64,000 bases of DNA from an uncultured Pseudoteredinibacter sp. (GCF_947502065.1 NZ_CANMYE010000006.1:124001-188000), one strand, 5' to 3'. Counted from the stretch's first letter, positions 17,222 through 26,395 are shown. Notes: generated by a model not told the origin, from the letters alone. Numbers and translations: made by a program.

Positions 17222-17908
17222 ATGGTGGGGAAAAACCACGTTTTAGTGATAGAGGATGATCTCGATGCATGTGAGTTGCTGGCTGAATATCTAAGTTTCG
17301 AAGGCTTTAAGGTGGACACTGCCAACTCGGGCATGGAGGGGCTTGGTTTCCTAGAAAAAAATCAGCCGGATATTATTCTACTGGATATTATGATGCCTCA
17401 AATGAATGGCCTTGATGTATTAAAACGTATACGGCTTGACTCCGATGTACCTGTGCTTATGTTGACCGCAAAGCATGAAGATATGACAAAAGTTATGGGC
17501 TTTGAGTTGGGTGCCGATGACTATCTGACAAAGCCATACAACCCCGTTGAATTGAGTGCACGTATTAAGGCTATTTTGCGCCGTACAAGCAAGGCTGTTA
17601 CAGAAAGCAACGCTCGCTTAGCTAATCTTGAACTGATACAAGCGCGTAGGGAGGTTAAAGTCGATGGCGAAACTGTGAGTTTAACAGCAACAGAATATGA
17701 TCTGCTGGAATACTTGCTGTTTAGGCCCGCACAGGTGGTCAGTAAGGAAGAACTTTTTCAGAATGTCATTGGAAGAAAATATGAGAGCTATGATCGAACT
17801 TTGGATATGCATGTTAGCAATCTGAGGAAGAAGATCGACGCAGCTAATGTGAAGTTGGCTACCTGTCGGGGTGTCGGGTATGAGTTGATTGAGTTGGAAA
17901 ATGACTAG
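17222..17908 (+). CDS. OmpR/CpxR-like response regulator
   Basis: A 228-residue regulator. The receiver domain (about 1-120) has the acidic pocket VIEDDLD, the phosphoacceptor Asp in IILLDIMMPQMNG, Thr in MLTAKHED and Lys in YLTKPYNP. A winged-helix DNA-binding domain follows (about 130-225, VSLTATEYDLLEYLL and ending in a CRGVGYEL element). The ATG at 17222 is the likely start, though a GTG and an upstream TTG are possible. It overlaps the histidine kinase gene by 8 bases, so the two are translated as a pair. CpxR is the nearest named relative by eye. Confidence 0.85.
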   Translation: MVGKNHVLVIEDDLDACELLAEYLSFEGFKVDTANSGMEGLGFLEKNQPDIILLDIMMPQMNGLDVLKRIRLDSDVPVLMLTAKHEDMTKVMGFELGADDYLTKPYNPVELSARIKAILRRTSKAVTESNARLANLELIQARREVKVDGETVSLTATEYDLLEYLLFRPAQVVSKEELFQNVIGRKYESYDRTLDMHVSNLRKKIDAANVKLATCRGVGYELIELEND

Positions 17909-19223
17909 GATCTTCTGGAAGATTTTTTTTTGGCTGATTGTGGTCAATTATGGGGTTGCCACTATATTTTTCCTAATAAGTGGTGAGCGATTAGCGCTAT
18001 CTCAAAAACAGTTCTCGTCTGAAAAGCTCAGAAAGGTTCAGTTGCAAAGAGTACAGTTTATTACTTATTTGCTGGCAGAATCTGAAGAAGGCGTTGCTCG
18101 TAAGTTTATTCATGAAAATCGAGAGATGCGGCCTAGAATCTGGGTTCTAGATGCATTCGGCCAGGACATTCTAGATCGTAATATTCCAAGTTTAATAAGC
18201 AACTCAGAGCGCATACATCGACAGCTGGTTCGTGGCCAAAAAGGCGAGAGCTTTGAGGTTCTTACTTTTATTCCTGAAGAAATCAAAGAGCCCTCTCTAC
18301 TGCAGGGGAAGCACAAGAAAAAAGTTAGAGTATTGGTTTACTTTCTAGGTGGGCTTATCGCCAGTTTTTGGCTGGCCTGGTATTTATCAAGGCCTATCAG
18401 AATGCTCTCAGAGGGAGCTAGGAGCTTAGCAGAAGGCAAATTTGAGAAAATCTTACCAAGATTAGGTGGGCGAAAAGATGAGCTAGTAAGCTTGGCTGCT
18501 GATTTCGACAAAATGGCCCTTGAACTTCAGGAAAAACAACAGTCGCTAAAAGTCTTGCTTGGCGATGTGTCTCATGAGTTAAGATCACCCTTGACCCGGG
18601 TTAGATTGAGTCTTGGCCTGCTGGAGCAAAAGCAAGAAAACATTACTGCCAAGGACTTCGATCGGGTAAAGGCAGAGCTGGATCGCCTGGATGATTTGAT
18701 CGATCAAATACTGACGGTGAGTCAGCTGGAAAATAATCCTGATTACCCTCTAAATGACTGCGTCGAGTTAAAAGGTTTTTTGCAAAGTACCATTGAGAGG
18801 GTTGATGTGGAAATTGGCCGAGGCTCCTGTAGGGTCTCTCTTCATCAAAGTAATGTGCCGGACGAGCTGTTAATGAGCGCGAATAGGGAGATGCTATTAA
18901 GGGCCTTTGAAAATATCATTAGAAATGCGCTGAAGTACACGCCCCCCAATGGCCGTATAGATGTGGAGCTGTTTGATCGGCCAGAGGAAATTTGTATCCA
19001 TGTTACCGATGAGGGGCCGGGGGTACCCGAATCAGAACTGGATAAGATATTTTCACCGTTTTATCGTTTAGATCCATCCAGAAGTAGTCAGGGGTATGGC
19101 TTAGGTTTGGCAATATGCAAACGGGCCATCGAGCACAATAATGGCAGTATTGTGGCTAAGAATGCGACCCGTGGGCTGCGAATAGAGATCAGCTTTCCGA
19201 GGCGACTCTTCTTGAGCGCCTGA
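17901..19223 (+). CDS. CpxA-like sensor histidine kinase
   Basis: A 440-residue kinase: transmembrane segment about 7-28, a periplasmic sensor of about 120 residues, a second membrane segment about 143-163, HAMP, then the H box DVSHELRSPLTR and ATP-binding N box (NIIRNALKY) and G boxes (DEGPGVPE, GYGLGLAI). The ATG at 17901 overlaps the regulator stop. CpxA senses envelope protein stress in enterobacteria. The sensor here is only generally similar, so the signal is open. Its divergent and downstream neighbours are secreted or envelope genes. Confidence 0.85.
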   Translation: MTRIFWKIFFWLIVVNYGVATIFFLISGERLALSQKQFSSEKLRKVQLQRVQFITYLLAESEEGVARKFIHENREMRPRIWVLDAFGQDILDRNIPSLISNSERIHRQLVRGQKGESFEVLTFIPEEIKEPSLLQGKHKKKVRVLVYFLGGLIASFWLAWYLSRPIRMLSEGARSLAEGKFEKILPRLGGRKDELVSLAADFDKMALELQEKQQSLKVLLGDVSHELRSPLTRVRLSLGLLEQKQENITAKDFDRVKAELDRLDDLIDQILTVSQLENNPDYPLNDCVELKGFLQSTIERVDVEIGRGSCRVSLHQSNVPDELLMSANREMLLRAFENIIRNALKYTPPNGRIDVELFDRPEEICIHVTDEGPGVPESELDKIFSPFYRLDPSRSSQGYGLGLAICKRAIEHNNGSIVAKNATRGLRIEISFPRRLFLSA

Positions 19224-19331
19224 AGAATCTTCTGGCCTGCCTAGGCGGTATGGTGATGGTTGCAAATCTATATTCATAAGTAGGCTATTTAAGGCATTTG
19301 TAGTGTTAATCCCCCCCACTTTGTCGACATT

Positions 19332-19350
19332 GATACAAAGCGATACATTT
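19332..19350. promoter_or_regulatory. RstA-box-like direct repeat upstream of the RstB-like operon
   Basis: GATACAAAGCGATACATTT contains TACA-N6-TACA with the spacing of the RstA box. It lies about 100 bases before the kinase gene at 19452, whose operon ends with an RstA-like regulator, so autoregulation is likely. Its near twin is at 15572-15590. Confidence 0.5.
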
Positions 19351-19451
19351 TAGCAAAAAAGTACGCAAACACTGATTCTATCTGCTGCTAAAATACCACT
19401 TATTGTATTTGCCTTGAGAGGCGTCAATTGGCTTCTGTAAAAGGTTGGTAA

Positions 19452-21017
19452 GTGAAGCGGCTGTTCTTCTATTTATTTGGTTCTATTGTGGTGTTGTTCC
19501 TGTTAGTAGGGGGGATGTCCTATGCCATTTTGGAAGCGCAGAATGAAAAACGCTATCTAGAGCACATAGACAGTCATATGCTTCCTGTTGCTAACCTAGT
19601 GTCAGTAGGTCTTCAGCGTCAACCAGCAGCTAAGCAAAATGAGTGGTTGAACTTGGTTCGTGAGCTACTTGGAATAAGCTTGGAACCCCAGGAGCAGCCT
19701 TGTGCTACAAGGCTAGATATTTCTACAAAGACGGTTGGCGGGCAAAGCTATGAGACCTGCTTTCAAGTAGAGGGCAATAAATCCATAGTATTTCGCTTAG
19801 AGGCACTCAGTGAAGAGTTGTTCAGTACCATGGCCTTTCTGATTCTAAATGAGCTAGGTACGGTGCAAGCCAAAGAGCGGCAGGCTTTATTTGATCAAAT
19901 AAAACGTAGTGCTCCATTCCCTGTATACCGATCCAAAAAAGTGCAGCAGAAATTGTCGGATAAACAGCGCTCTTTATTGCAGCAAGGCCGAATCATAGTG
20001 CAGTGGAAAAAGCAGTTTGATAAGGCTGAGCATTTGTTGGTTGTGGCGCCATGGGGAGGGACAAGCGATAGTCTGGTTCTCGGTCCGATACCGCTTTTTG
20101 AGCCTTACCCTAAAAATCAAATTTATTTAATTATTTTTGTTGTACTTTTACTTTTGGCCAGCATTGTCCTAATGATTCTTAAGTACTTAACAAGGGAAAT
20201 TCAAAAGGTTCAGTTGGACATTGATACTATTAGCCGAGAGCAACTTGGGCTTGCATCTATTCCCTATCACAGTGAATCGATTTCTTCTATTGGTGAAACA
20301 ATCGTACAGCTCGTTGAAAGAATCAAATATTTGTTACAAGAAAAGAACTATGCTATCAGAGCGATATCGCATGATCTTAGAACGCCCATTTCACGTATGC
20401 TATTTAGAGTGGAGTCGATAGAAGACGATGTGGGGAAGGCCGCCTTGCCACTGAAGCGTGACCTGCTTCATATGGAGTCGCTAATCAAACAATTGCTATC
20501 CTATGAGCAGCTAAGTGTTAATCAAAAGTTATCATTGCGAAAGGTTGATGTAGAGCTTTTAGCCAAAGAGGCCCTTGCTGGTTTTTGTGAGGTTAATAGT
20601 CATTTGACTTATGTGCGTCGCGTGAGCTTGGGCGATAATAAACAAGCTTGTTTAATGGATAGAGAGCTCATCTATCAGGGTTTACAAAATTTATTGCAGA
20701 ATGCGAGTCGCTTCGCTGGCACAGAGGTTGTTTTAAGTGTCTCAGCGCGAGATGGGGGGCTCGAGTTTGCAGTATTGGATGATGGCCCCGGCCTGCCATC
20801 AGATGGAAATGATAAATTGTTTGATCCCTTTTATAAGGCGGATAAAAGCCGTGGTGGAACAAGCCTTGGGTTTGGGTTTGGTTTGTCTATCGTTAAGAAA
20901 ATAGCATTACTGCACGGCGGCAAAGTTAAAGCAAGTAATAGGTCTAACAAAGGGGCTGCATTTTATATGCACATTCCCATTAAAAATGAAGATGTCGAGG
21001 AGGGTGAGAATGTTTAG
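19452..21017 (+). CDS. RstB-like sensor histidine kinase
   Basis: A 521-residue kinase with membrane segments about 5-27 and 223-246 enclosing a large periplasmic domain of about 195 residues. That domain holds two cysteines 20 residues apart (EQPCATRL and ETCFQVE) that could form a disulfide. HAMP follows, then H box AISHDLRTPISR, N box (LLQNASRF) and G boxes (DDGPGLPSD, GFGFGLSI). The nearest named type is RstB. It starts an operon of four overlapping genes in which the matching regulator is last, at 22737. An RstA-box-like repeat precedes it. Confidence 0.83.
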   Translation: MKRLFFYLFGSIVVLFLLVGGMSYAILEAQNEKRYLEHIDSHMLPVANLVSVGLQRQPAAKQNEWLNLVRELLGISLEPQEQPCATRLDISTKTVGGQSYETCFQVEGNKSIVFRLEALSEELFSTMAFLILNELGTVQAKERQALFDQIKRSAPFPVYRSKKVQQKLSDKQRSLLQQGRIIVQWKKQFDKAEHLLVVAPWGGTSDSLVLGPIPLFEPYPKNQIYLIIFVVLLLLASIVLMILKYLTREIQKVQLDIDTISREQLGLASIPYHSESISSIGETIVQLVERIKYLLQEKNYAIRAISHDLRTPISRMLFRVESIEDDVGKAALPLKRDLLHMESLIKQLLSYEQLSVNQKLSLRKVDVELLAKEALAGFCEVNSHLTYVRRVSLGDNKQACLMDRELIYQGLQNLLQNASRFAGTEVVLSVSARDGGLEFAVLDDGPGLPSDGNDKLFDPFYKADKSRGGTSLGFGFGLSIVKKIALLHGGKVKASNRSNKGAAFYMHIPIKNEDVEEGENV

Positions 21018-21432
21018 CCTGAATCGATTGGTATTGCTTGTCTTGTCGTTGTTATACTGCATCCTTGTCAGTTCGGTAGTCGCTGCCGGTGATTCTAGTA
21101 GTGATACAGCAACAAAGAAGCTAGAGTCAACGAAGCTTGAAAAGCAAGCGAAAGATAAAGCCGGCAAAGTTGGTAAGTTGTTGGGTGCTAATAAAAGCCA
21201 AAAGGATAAAGAACTCAGCAAGAAAGTTTTGAAGCCTGTGCTTGTGGATGACTCTCAGGCCGAGGCTGCTAGTAAGCAACAATGGCAGGATTGGTTGAAA
21301 GACTCACAACGCGAGTTTGGTGTGGGCATTAGTGGTAGCATAGAAGAAAAAATTAATATTCTAGATAAAAGTAATTTATTAGATGATCCAAGTGGTGTAC
21401 TTGCAGAGGAGGAGCTAGATGAAGGTATATAA
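21010..21432 (+). CDS. Small exported lysine-rich protein between kinase and barrel genes
   Basis: A 140-residue protein with a signal peptide (about 1-25, ending VVAAG). A lysine-rich helical stretch (about 30-75) and an acidic C terminus (EEELDEGI) follow. GAGGGTGAG precedes the ATG. It overlaps the kinase stop by 8 bases and the next gene by 14, so it is co-translated. No family recognised. By position it may be a periplasmic partner of the kinase or of the barrel protein. Confidence 0.65.
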   Translation: MFSLNRLVLLVLSLLYCILVSSVVAAGDSSSDTATKKLESTKLEKQAKDKAGKVGKLLGANKSQKDKELSKKVLKPVLVDDSQAEAASKQQWQDWLKDSQREFGVGISGSIEEKINILDKSNLLDDPSGVLAEEELDEGI

Positions 21433-22744
21433 ACCGACGAAGCTTCTCAGTGTTGTAACTGTCTTAAGCCTATCTGCCTTATGGAGCACTGGCTCGCAAG
21501 CAGAGCTGCAAGCTGACGAAGGCCTTTTGCGAGAGGCTCTCGCTAGCAATTCAGAAAATCACTTGGCACGCGCAAAACTGGTTCAGCTTCTGGTAAAAAA
21601 AGAACAGTGCGCTGAGGCGAACTCTAATGCACAACAGATTATCGTTGCTGATTCTGTCCCAGAATTGGTTAAAGATAATCTTAATTTACTGATTCAGCAC
21701 TGCCATACAAAGCGGGAAAATCAGTTAGCATCAAGCTTTGCTTTACTTGTTAAACCTAGGGTGGGCTACGATAGCCGGCCAACTTCTTTTAGCCAAGATT
21801 TAGGTTTTGCTGGCTCTTTACTTGAGGGTATCCCGGTTTTTGGTATTGTCGATAGGCCAGTTCTTGATTTTTACGATCCCGCTGCTTTAGGGGCTGATGT
21901 TCGCGATGAGTATGAAAATGTGAGCTGTGTGCAGAGCGCTTGTGATGCGGGGCAGGGTGATGAGTATACCGCTATATCGGCTGAGCTTGCTTATGCAAAG
22001 CAGTTTGAAATCTTTGACAGTAAGCCTAGTCAGTTAATCGTGAGAAATCGATTCTACAATCGTTCTTATGCAAATAATGATCATTATGATGTCAATAGTA
22101 TTAAGGCTGGCTTAGAATTTAAAACAGAACTCAATAACAATCTGGCTGCCGTAGCAGGCATTACTTGGTGGCAGCAAAAATCGGCTGCTGATCTAGAGTT
22201 TAGCAGCGTTGGTAATTATATGGGGCTAAACTGGAATGTAGATCATTATGAAGCGTCTTTGATACTTGAGTCACTCAGAAGAAACTATAGCCAGCACGAA
22301 GAGATTGATCGAACGGAAACTCGCTCGGCCACATTGTTGTTCTCCACGCCGTTGTTCGACGAATTTGTGAGGCTGTCGGCCCATTATAAATTCTCTGAAA
22401 ATGATGTTTGGGGTTTCTGTCAAGTCTGTCGTCTTAACTTTTCAGCGCCGGCCGTGAGTCAGGCTCGTTTTCTAGATTATCACAGCAGTAGTTATGGCTT
22501 TGATATAGAAAAGCCCTTAAACAATGATTATGTTATTAAGGCCGGTTGGCGGTATATAGACTATAAGGGGCTAAGCAGCGGTGTTGATAACTACAGCCGA
22601 GTAAAATTAGAGTTGTCCAAAAAAATTAACTCAAGCTTAGAGTTAAACATAAATATGCGCTCAGAGCGCCACAACTCCTCATCTCATGAATTGGATGATC
22701 GAAATGTTGTCTCTTTGGGCCTAGGTTGGGTTTGGGATGGATAA
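21419..22744 (+). CDS. Outer-membrane beta-barrel protein with N-terminal TPR-like domain
   Basis: A 441-residue protein: signal peptide (about 1-28, ending GSQAE), a helical TPR-like region (about 30-105), then from about 110 a series of alternating polar and hydrophobic strands beginning LVKPRVGYDSRPTS, typical of an outer-membrane barrel of some 14 strands, ending in GLGWVWDG. The layout resembles Slam-type (DUF560) surface-lipoprotein assembly modifiers, but the family assignment is not certain. It overlaps its neighbours by 14 and 8 bases inside the RstB/RstA-like operon. A role in export or assembly of a surface molecule is inference. Confidence 0.65.
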   Translation: MKVYKPTKLLSVVTVLSLSALWSTGSQAELQADEGLLREALASNSENHLARAKLVQLLVKKEQCAEANSNAQQIIVADSVPELVKDNLNLLIQHCHTKRENQLASSFALLVKPRVGYDSRPTSFSQDLGFAGSLLEGIPVFGIVDRPVLDFYDPAALGADVRDEYENVSCVQSACDAGQGDEYTAISAELAYAKQFEIFDSKPSQLIVRNRFYNRSYANNDHYDVNSIKAGLEFKTELNNNLAAVAGITWWQQKSAADLEFSSVGNYMGLNWNVDHYEASLILESLRRNYSQHEEIDRTETRSATLLFSTPLFDEFVRLSAHYKFSENDVWGFCQVCRLNFSAPAVSQARFLDYHSSSYGFDIEKPLNNDYVIKAGWRYIDYKGLSSGVDNYSRVKLELSKKINSSLELNINMRSERHNSSSHELDDRNVVSLGLGWVWDG

Positions 22745-23447
22745 GCATAGGATATTAATCGTTGAAGACGACCTGGAATTGGCTGAGCTTACCTCGGACT
22801 TTCTAAGTAAGTATGAATTTCAGTGCTTTATCGAGCCCAATGCTGAATTGGCCTGCAAGCGTATCGTTCAAGAAGATTATGATTTAGTTTTTTTGGATTT
22901 GATGCTGCCCGAAATGGATGGCTTTGAAGTCTGCCGACATGTTCGAAGCCAATATTCTGGAAAGATTATAATGCTGACGGCCCGAACCGATGTTATTGAT
23001 CAGGTGGTGGGTTTAGAGATTGGTGCCGATGATTATATTCCTAAGCCAATTGAACCTAGGTTATTGTTGGCAAAAGCGAGAGCTTATCTGAGAGCGCCTG
23101 AGTTAACTGAAAAAGAATCAGCGCCCGAGATGCTCTCTAAACTTAGCTATAACGGTTTGGCTCTTGATAGAGCACGACGTAAGCTGGAGATAAACGGTCA
23201 TGGCATACACCTTGGCGATCTAGAATTTCGCGTGTTGGAGTTATTTTTTACCAATCCGGGAAAGGTCATTAGTCGGGATATGATTTTCAAACATATTCGC
23301 GGAATAGAATATGACGGAGTGAATCGACAGGTTGATTTGCTGATATCGAGGCTTAGATCAAAGGTAGAGCTAGACCCTAAGAATCCAGAATTAATCAAAA
23401 CCGTTCGTAACCAGGGCTATGTCTTAGCCTGTCTCGCCGATAGCTAG
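22737..23447 (+). CDS. RstA-like response regulator
   Basis: A 236-residue OmpR-family regulator: receiver domain with LIVEDD, phosphoacceptor Asp in LVFLDLMLPEMDG, Thr in MLTARTD and Lys in YIPKPIEP; winged-helix domain from about 138 (IHLGDLEFRVLELF, VRNQGYVL). Close in pattern to RstA. It overlaps the barrel gene by 8 bases and ends the four-gene operon started by the RstB-like kinase. Its likely binding sites are the TACA-N6-TACA repeats at 15572 and 19332. Confidence 0.85.
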   Translation: MDKHRILIVEDDLELAELTSDFLSKYEFQCFIEPNAELACKRIVQEDYDLVFLDLMLPEMDGFEVCRHVRSQYSGKIIMLTARTDVIDQVVGLEIGADDYIPKPIEPRLLLAKARAYLRAPELTEKESAPEMLSKLSYNGLALDRARRKLEINGHGIHLGDLEFRVLELFFTNPGKVISRDMIFKHIRGIEYDGVNRQVDLLISRLRSKVELDPKNPELIKTVRNQGYVLACLADS

Positions 23448-23612
23448 CTGTATATTCAAAAGTTCTCTCCATTTGTAAATGCATGCTTTTGCCCTATAGT
23501 GTGCAAGCGATTGATGGATATAGTCGCGCTATTCTGTAGTTACTGTTTCTGCTCATTGCTCTGTGTTGATGGGCTTATTCATTGAAGCTTAGTCTTAAAG
23601 AAAGGATATCTT

Positions 23613-25823
23613 TTGTACAAGTATTTTTTGTGTTTCATAGTCATTCTCCTACAGGCATGCGCCAAACTACCCAGTAAGCCAGCTGTATTAGATCAAGATC
23701 CTGTATATACCCTAGAAATTATCGCTCCTTTGGGATACAAGCATGCAGATGTCGACATGCCGTATATTCCGCACCTTCTGGAGCATTTATTGGTATCTAA
23801 TCTTGTGCGTAATGTTGGATCGCTTCGGGAGGGGAATGTGTCGGTGTCTGCCACAACCGGGAGGTATCGGACGCGATACGAGTTTCGGTTCTGGGAAGGC
23901 AGTCCCGCTATGGTGGAGCAAGTGCTAGAGAATTTCTTTGGGCCTGAGAGTTTTGCTCTGGCTGACATCGAGCGAGAGTATAAAAGTATTCATATTGAGG
24001 GTGGTAGCAAAAAGCACAATGTTAAAACCGTGGAGCAGTATCGTGATAAAAATATAGATATATGCGCATCGCTTGGGCTTTCTTGTGGGCCAGACCTCAT
24101 GACGCAGTTTGAATTGGCGGCCTCGATTGATTATGAGCTTGCCCAACAAGCCCTGTTGAGCAGCTGGAAGCAGTACTATGGGCGCGATAAGGTATCTGTC
24201 ATGGTTACGGGCCCAGCTGCATCGAAGCTAGCAAAATTAAATCAAAACTTAGATAAAACGTTAACCACAGATCCAGCTAAGTTGGCAAAAACGGCAGTTG
24301 CTAAGAGTGCGAATCAAGATCTTGTTGTTTTAGCCAAGGCAGGAAAGGAAGCGCTCTTCCGAAGTGGCCTGTCGATCGAGTTTGATATGGAGGCAGTTGA
24401 GGATGAAAAGGTTTTCGATTCTATTCTTGAGCGTGTAAATCGGGGCCTGGATGACTATATTAGCAAGCCATCTATCAGGGATAGATGGCTTGCTAAAGTC
24501 GCTGTCCAAAATTGTTTGTATAGCGCTTATGGTAGCTGCAGTGGGATGACTCGGATGTTTGGGGATGCCAAAGACCCGGATGAAATGGCGGGGTTTCTAA
24601 ATAAATTACTGAGTCTATTCCAAGAGAGCGGCTTGGAGTTGGACGGAGATTCCTCAGCTTATTCTTTGGTTGTTTGGCTTGATGATGAAGCTGGCCTTGA
24701 TCAACTCCAGAACAAGCTTGTCACGTATTTGGGACGAGAGTTGAAAGATGAGGGAGCTATTCGCTATTTTGACCGGGGCAGAATTTCCAGTTTTTCATCT
24801 GTAGCCGTAGAGGCTTTGCCCAAAGCGGATGCTCCTATAGTAGTTTCCTCTCCGAGTGAGGAGTCATCGAAAAAGCAAATCACAGTTCTTGAGCTGAAGT
24901 CAGTTGGCTTTTCATCAATGCTATCTAAATATACCGGATTCTTGGCGCACTATTTCAAATCAAGGTGCCATAAGCTAAATCTCCAATCTGTCGTAAATGA
25001 AAAAAGTAGTATATTTCTAGAGTTCAATACTGCTTTAGGCATGGCCGAAACCGAATTGTGTTTAGAGGGAAAAGTGGGGCCTGAGTTAAAACGAGATGAT
25101 GTCAATTTACAGTTGAGATTTTATAATTTTAACAATATGAGTAATAAGCTCGGCAAAAACAACCTGGGCAGTGTTTGGGCAGAGGCTTCTACGGGAATCG
25201 GAGACAGCTATATTCTCTCTGACTCAGAAAAAAATGAGGTGTATGAGATTTTGGGTACTCTGAAGCTTACGGCGTCCGCAGCTATAGCACACAAAGATTC
25301 GGCAGTAGAAGAGGCCTCGTTGATTGAACGCTTTCAGAGGGCTAGCTGCGAAATAGATTTTCCTGCAGCTTTCGATAAGGACAAATTGATTGTCTCTCCC
25401 GCCCTATATGATCTGCCCGGCCAAGAACCCGTTTACCAAGTTGGTATAGCCTATCTGCTAGATGATGTGGATATTGAAGGAAAAGAATTCCCCTATGCTA
25501 GGTTTTATACATCCGCAGCCTATGCCCAAGACTTCGCATCTTATGGAGCCAATGTTGAGTTTTTACAGTATGGCGATAATGTGGTTGCCCTGTTTTCGCT
25601 GCAAACCATGGATGTAAAACGGGTCGTTAAAACCCTTAATGAGTTGCGGGATCTATCTGATAGCGTCTTGGCTGAGGCATATGATGGCAAGACCTTTGAT
25701 AGTGTGAATCTAACGGACTTACCCATTGAATTATTCGGTAAAAAGAACAGGGCCAAAGATGTCTTTCTACCCTCGCAGTATCGAAAAGCTTATGGAACGA
25801 GGGCGGTTAACAATTGCCAGTAG
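23613..25823 (+). CDS. M16-family (insulinase-like) lipoprotein metallopeptidase
   Basis: A 736-residue protein with a lipobox (LLQAC, Cys16), so probably lipid-anchored. Residues H54-L-L-E57-H58 give the inverted zinc motif HxxEH of M16 peptidases, and E129 in SIHIEGG is at about the expected distance for the third ligand. SSWKQYYGRDKVSVMVTG is the usual end of the first M16 half-domain; the second half is divergent and lacks the motif. The start is a TTG with AAAGGA upstream. A perfect 17-bp inverted repeat lies inside the gene at 24460-24496. It follows the RstA-like operon by 165 bases and may belong to the same envelope programme. Confidence 0.72.
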   Translation: MYKYFLCFIVILLQACAKLPSKPAVLDQDPVYTLEIIAPLGYKHADVDMPYIPHLLEHLLVSNLVRNVGSLREGNVSVSATTGRYRTRYEFRFWEGSPAMVEQVLENFFGPESFALADIEREYKSIHIEGGSKKHNVKTVEQYRDKNIDICASLGLSCGPDLMTQFELAASIDYELAQQALLSSWKQYYGRDKVSVMVTGPAASKLAKLNQNLDKTLTTDPAKLAKTAVAKSANQDLVVLAKAGKEALFRSGLSIEFDMEAVEDEKVFDSILERVNRGLDDYISKPSIRDRWLAKVAVQNCLYSAYGSCSGMTRMFGDAKDPDEMAGFLNKLLSLFQESGLELDGDSSAYSLVVWLDDEAGLDQLQNKLVTYLGRELKDEGAIRYFDRGRISSFSSVAVEALPKADAPIVVSSPSEESSKKQITVLELKSVGFSSMLSKYTGFLAHYFKSRCHKLNLQSVVNEKSSIFLEFNTALGMAETELCLEGKVGPELKRDDVNLQLRFYNFNNMSNKLGKNNLGSVWAEASTGIGDSYILSDSEKNEVYEILGTLKLTASAAIAHKDSAVEEASLIERFQRASCEIDFPAAFDKDKLIVSPALYDLPGQEPVYQVGIAYLLDDVDIEGKEFPYARFYTSAAYAQDFASYGANVEFLQYGDNVVALFSLQTMDVKRVVKTLNELRDLSDSVLAEAYDGKTFDSVNLTDLPIELFGKKNRAKDVFLPSQYRKAYGTRAVNNCQ
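24460..24496. repeat. Perfect 17-bp inverted repeat inside the M16 peptidase gene
   Basis: The arms at 24460-24476 and 24480-24496 are exact reverse complements (left arm begins TTAGCAAGCC) with a 3-base AGG loop. The hairpin encodes residues around SKPSIRDRWLAK without breaking the frame. Confidence 0.9.
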
Positions 25824-25861
25824 GCTAGGGAAGGAGCCTCCCCTAGCCTTGCTTGGATTCC

Positions 25862-26395
25862 CTATTTTGGAATCGTTTGCAGCAACTTGGCAATTTCAGT
25901 CTCATAAAGCGCTTGACGTGCCTCAGGTTTAGCTTTACTGGCCTTGCCTAGTTTTACACTGCCGCGCCATAACATCTTTCCGCTTTTGTTGGAGTTTAAG
26001 TCGATAATAAGCTCGGGCTCTAGGCTATCTGCTTCTTTTGCTTTGGCTCTCCACGAACCACTATTAGCGCTGCCGCTGTAATTGCCCGTTAGGCTCATGC
26101 CGTCGCGCTTGCCGGAGTCTAGGTAATAGCTGGCAATAATATCGGCTTCAAGAGGATTAAAAACCTCGTCGAAACGCCCCTTCATTTGACCCGCTATGGC
26201 GCGCTCTACACGCTTTAACTCCATTTCGGTAATTTGGGTATCCCTTAAAGTGCTTTGCTTTGAGGATACTAAGTAGAAGCGTTTAAATTCACTGAACTGG
26301 GTTGCGGTGTCATAATCACTTTGAATATTGCCTTTATTACAGGCTACTAGAGCTACGCTCAGTGTTGCCAACATCAAATATTTTATGGCTTTCAT
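25862..26395 (-). CDS. DUF4136-type lipoprotein
   Basis: A 177-residue protein with lipobox ALVAC (Cys19), then DYDTATQFSEFKRFYLV, ADIIASYYLDSG and LIIDLNSNKSGKMLWRGSVK, the ordered pattern of DUF4136 lipoproteins. It should be anchored in the outer membrane facing the periplasm. The family's function is unknown. It converges with the M16 gene, whose stop is only 38 bases away. Confidence 0.78.
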   Translation of the reverse strand: MKAIKYLMLATLSVALVACNKGNIQSDYDTATQFSEFKRFYLVSSKQSTLRDTQITEMELKRVERAIAGQMKGRFDEVFNPLEADIIASYYLDSGKRDGMSLTGNYSGSANSGSWRAKAKEADSLEPELIIDLNSNKSGKMLWRGSVKLGKASKAKPEARQALYETEIAKLLQTIPK

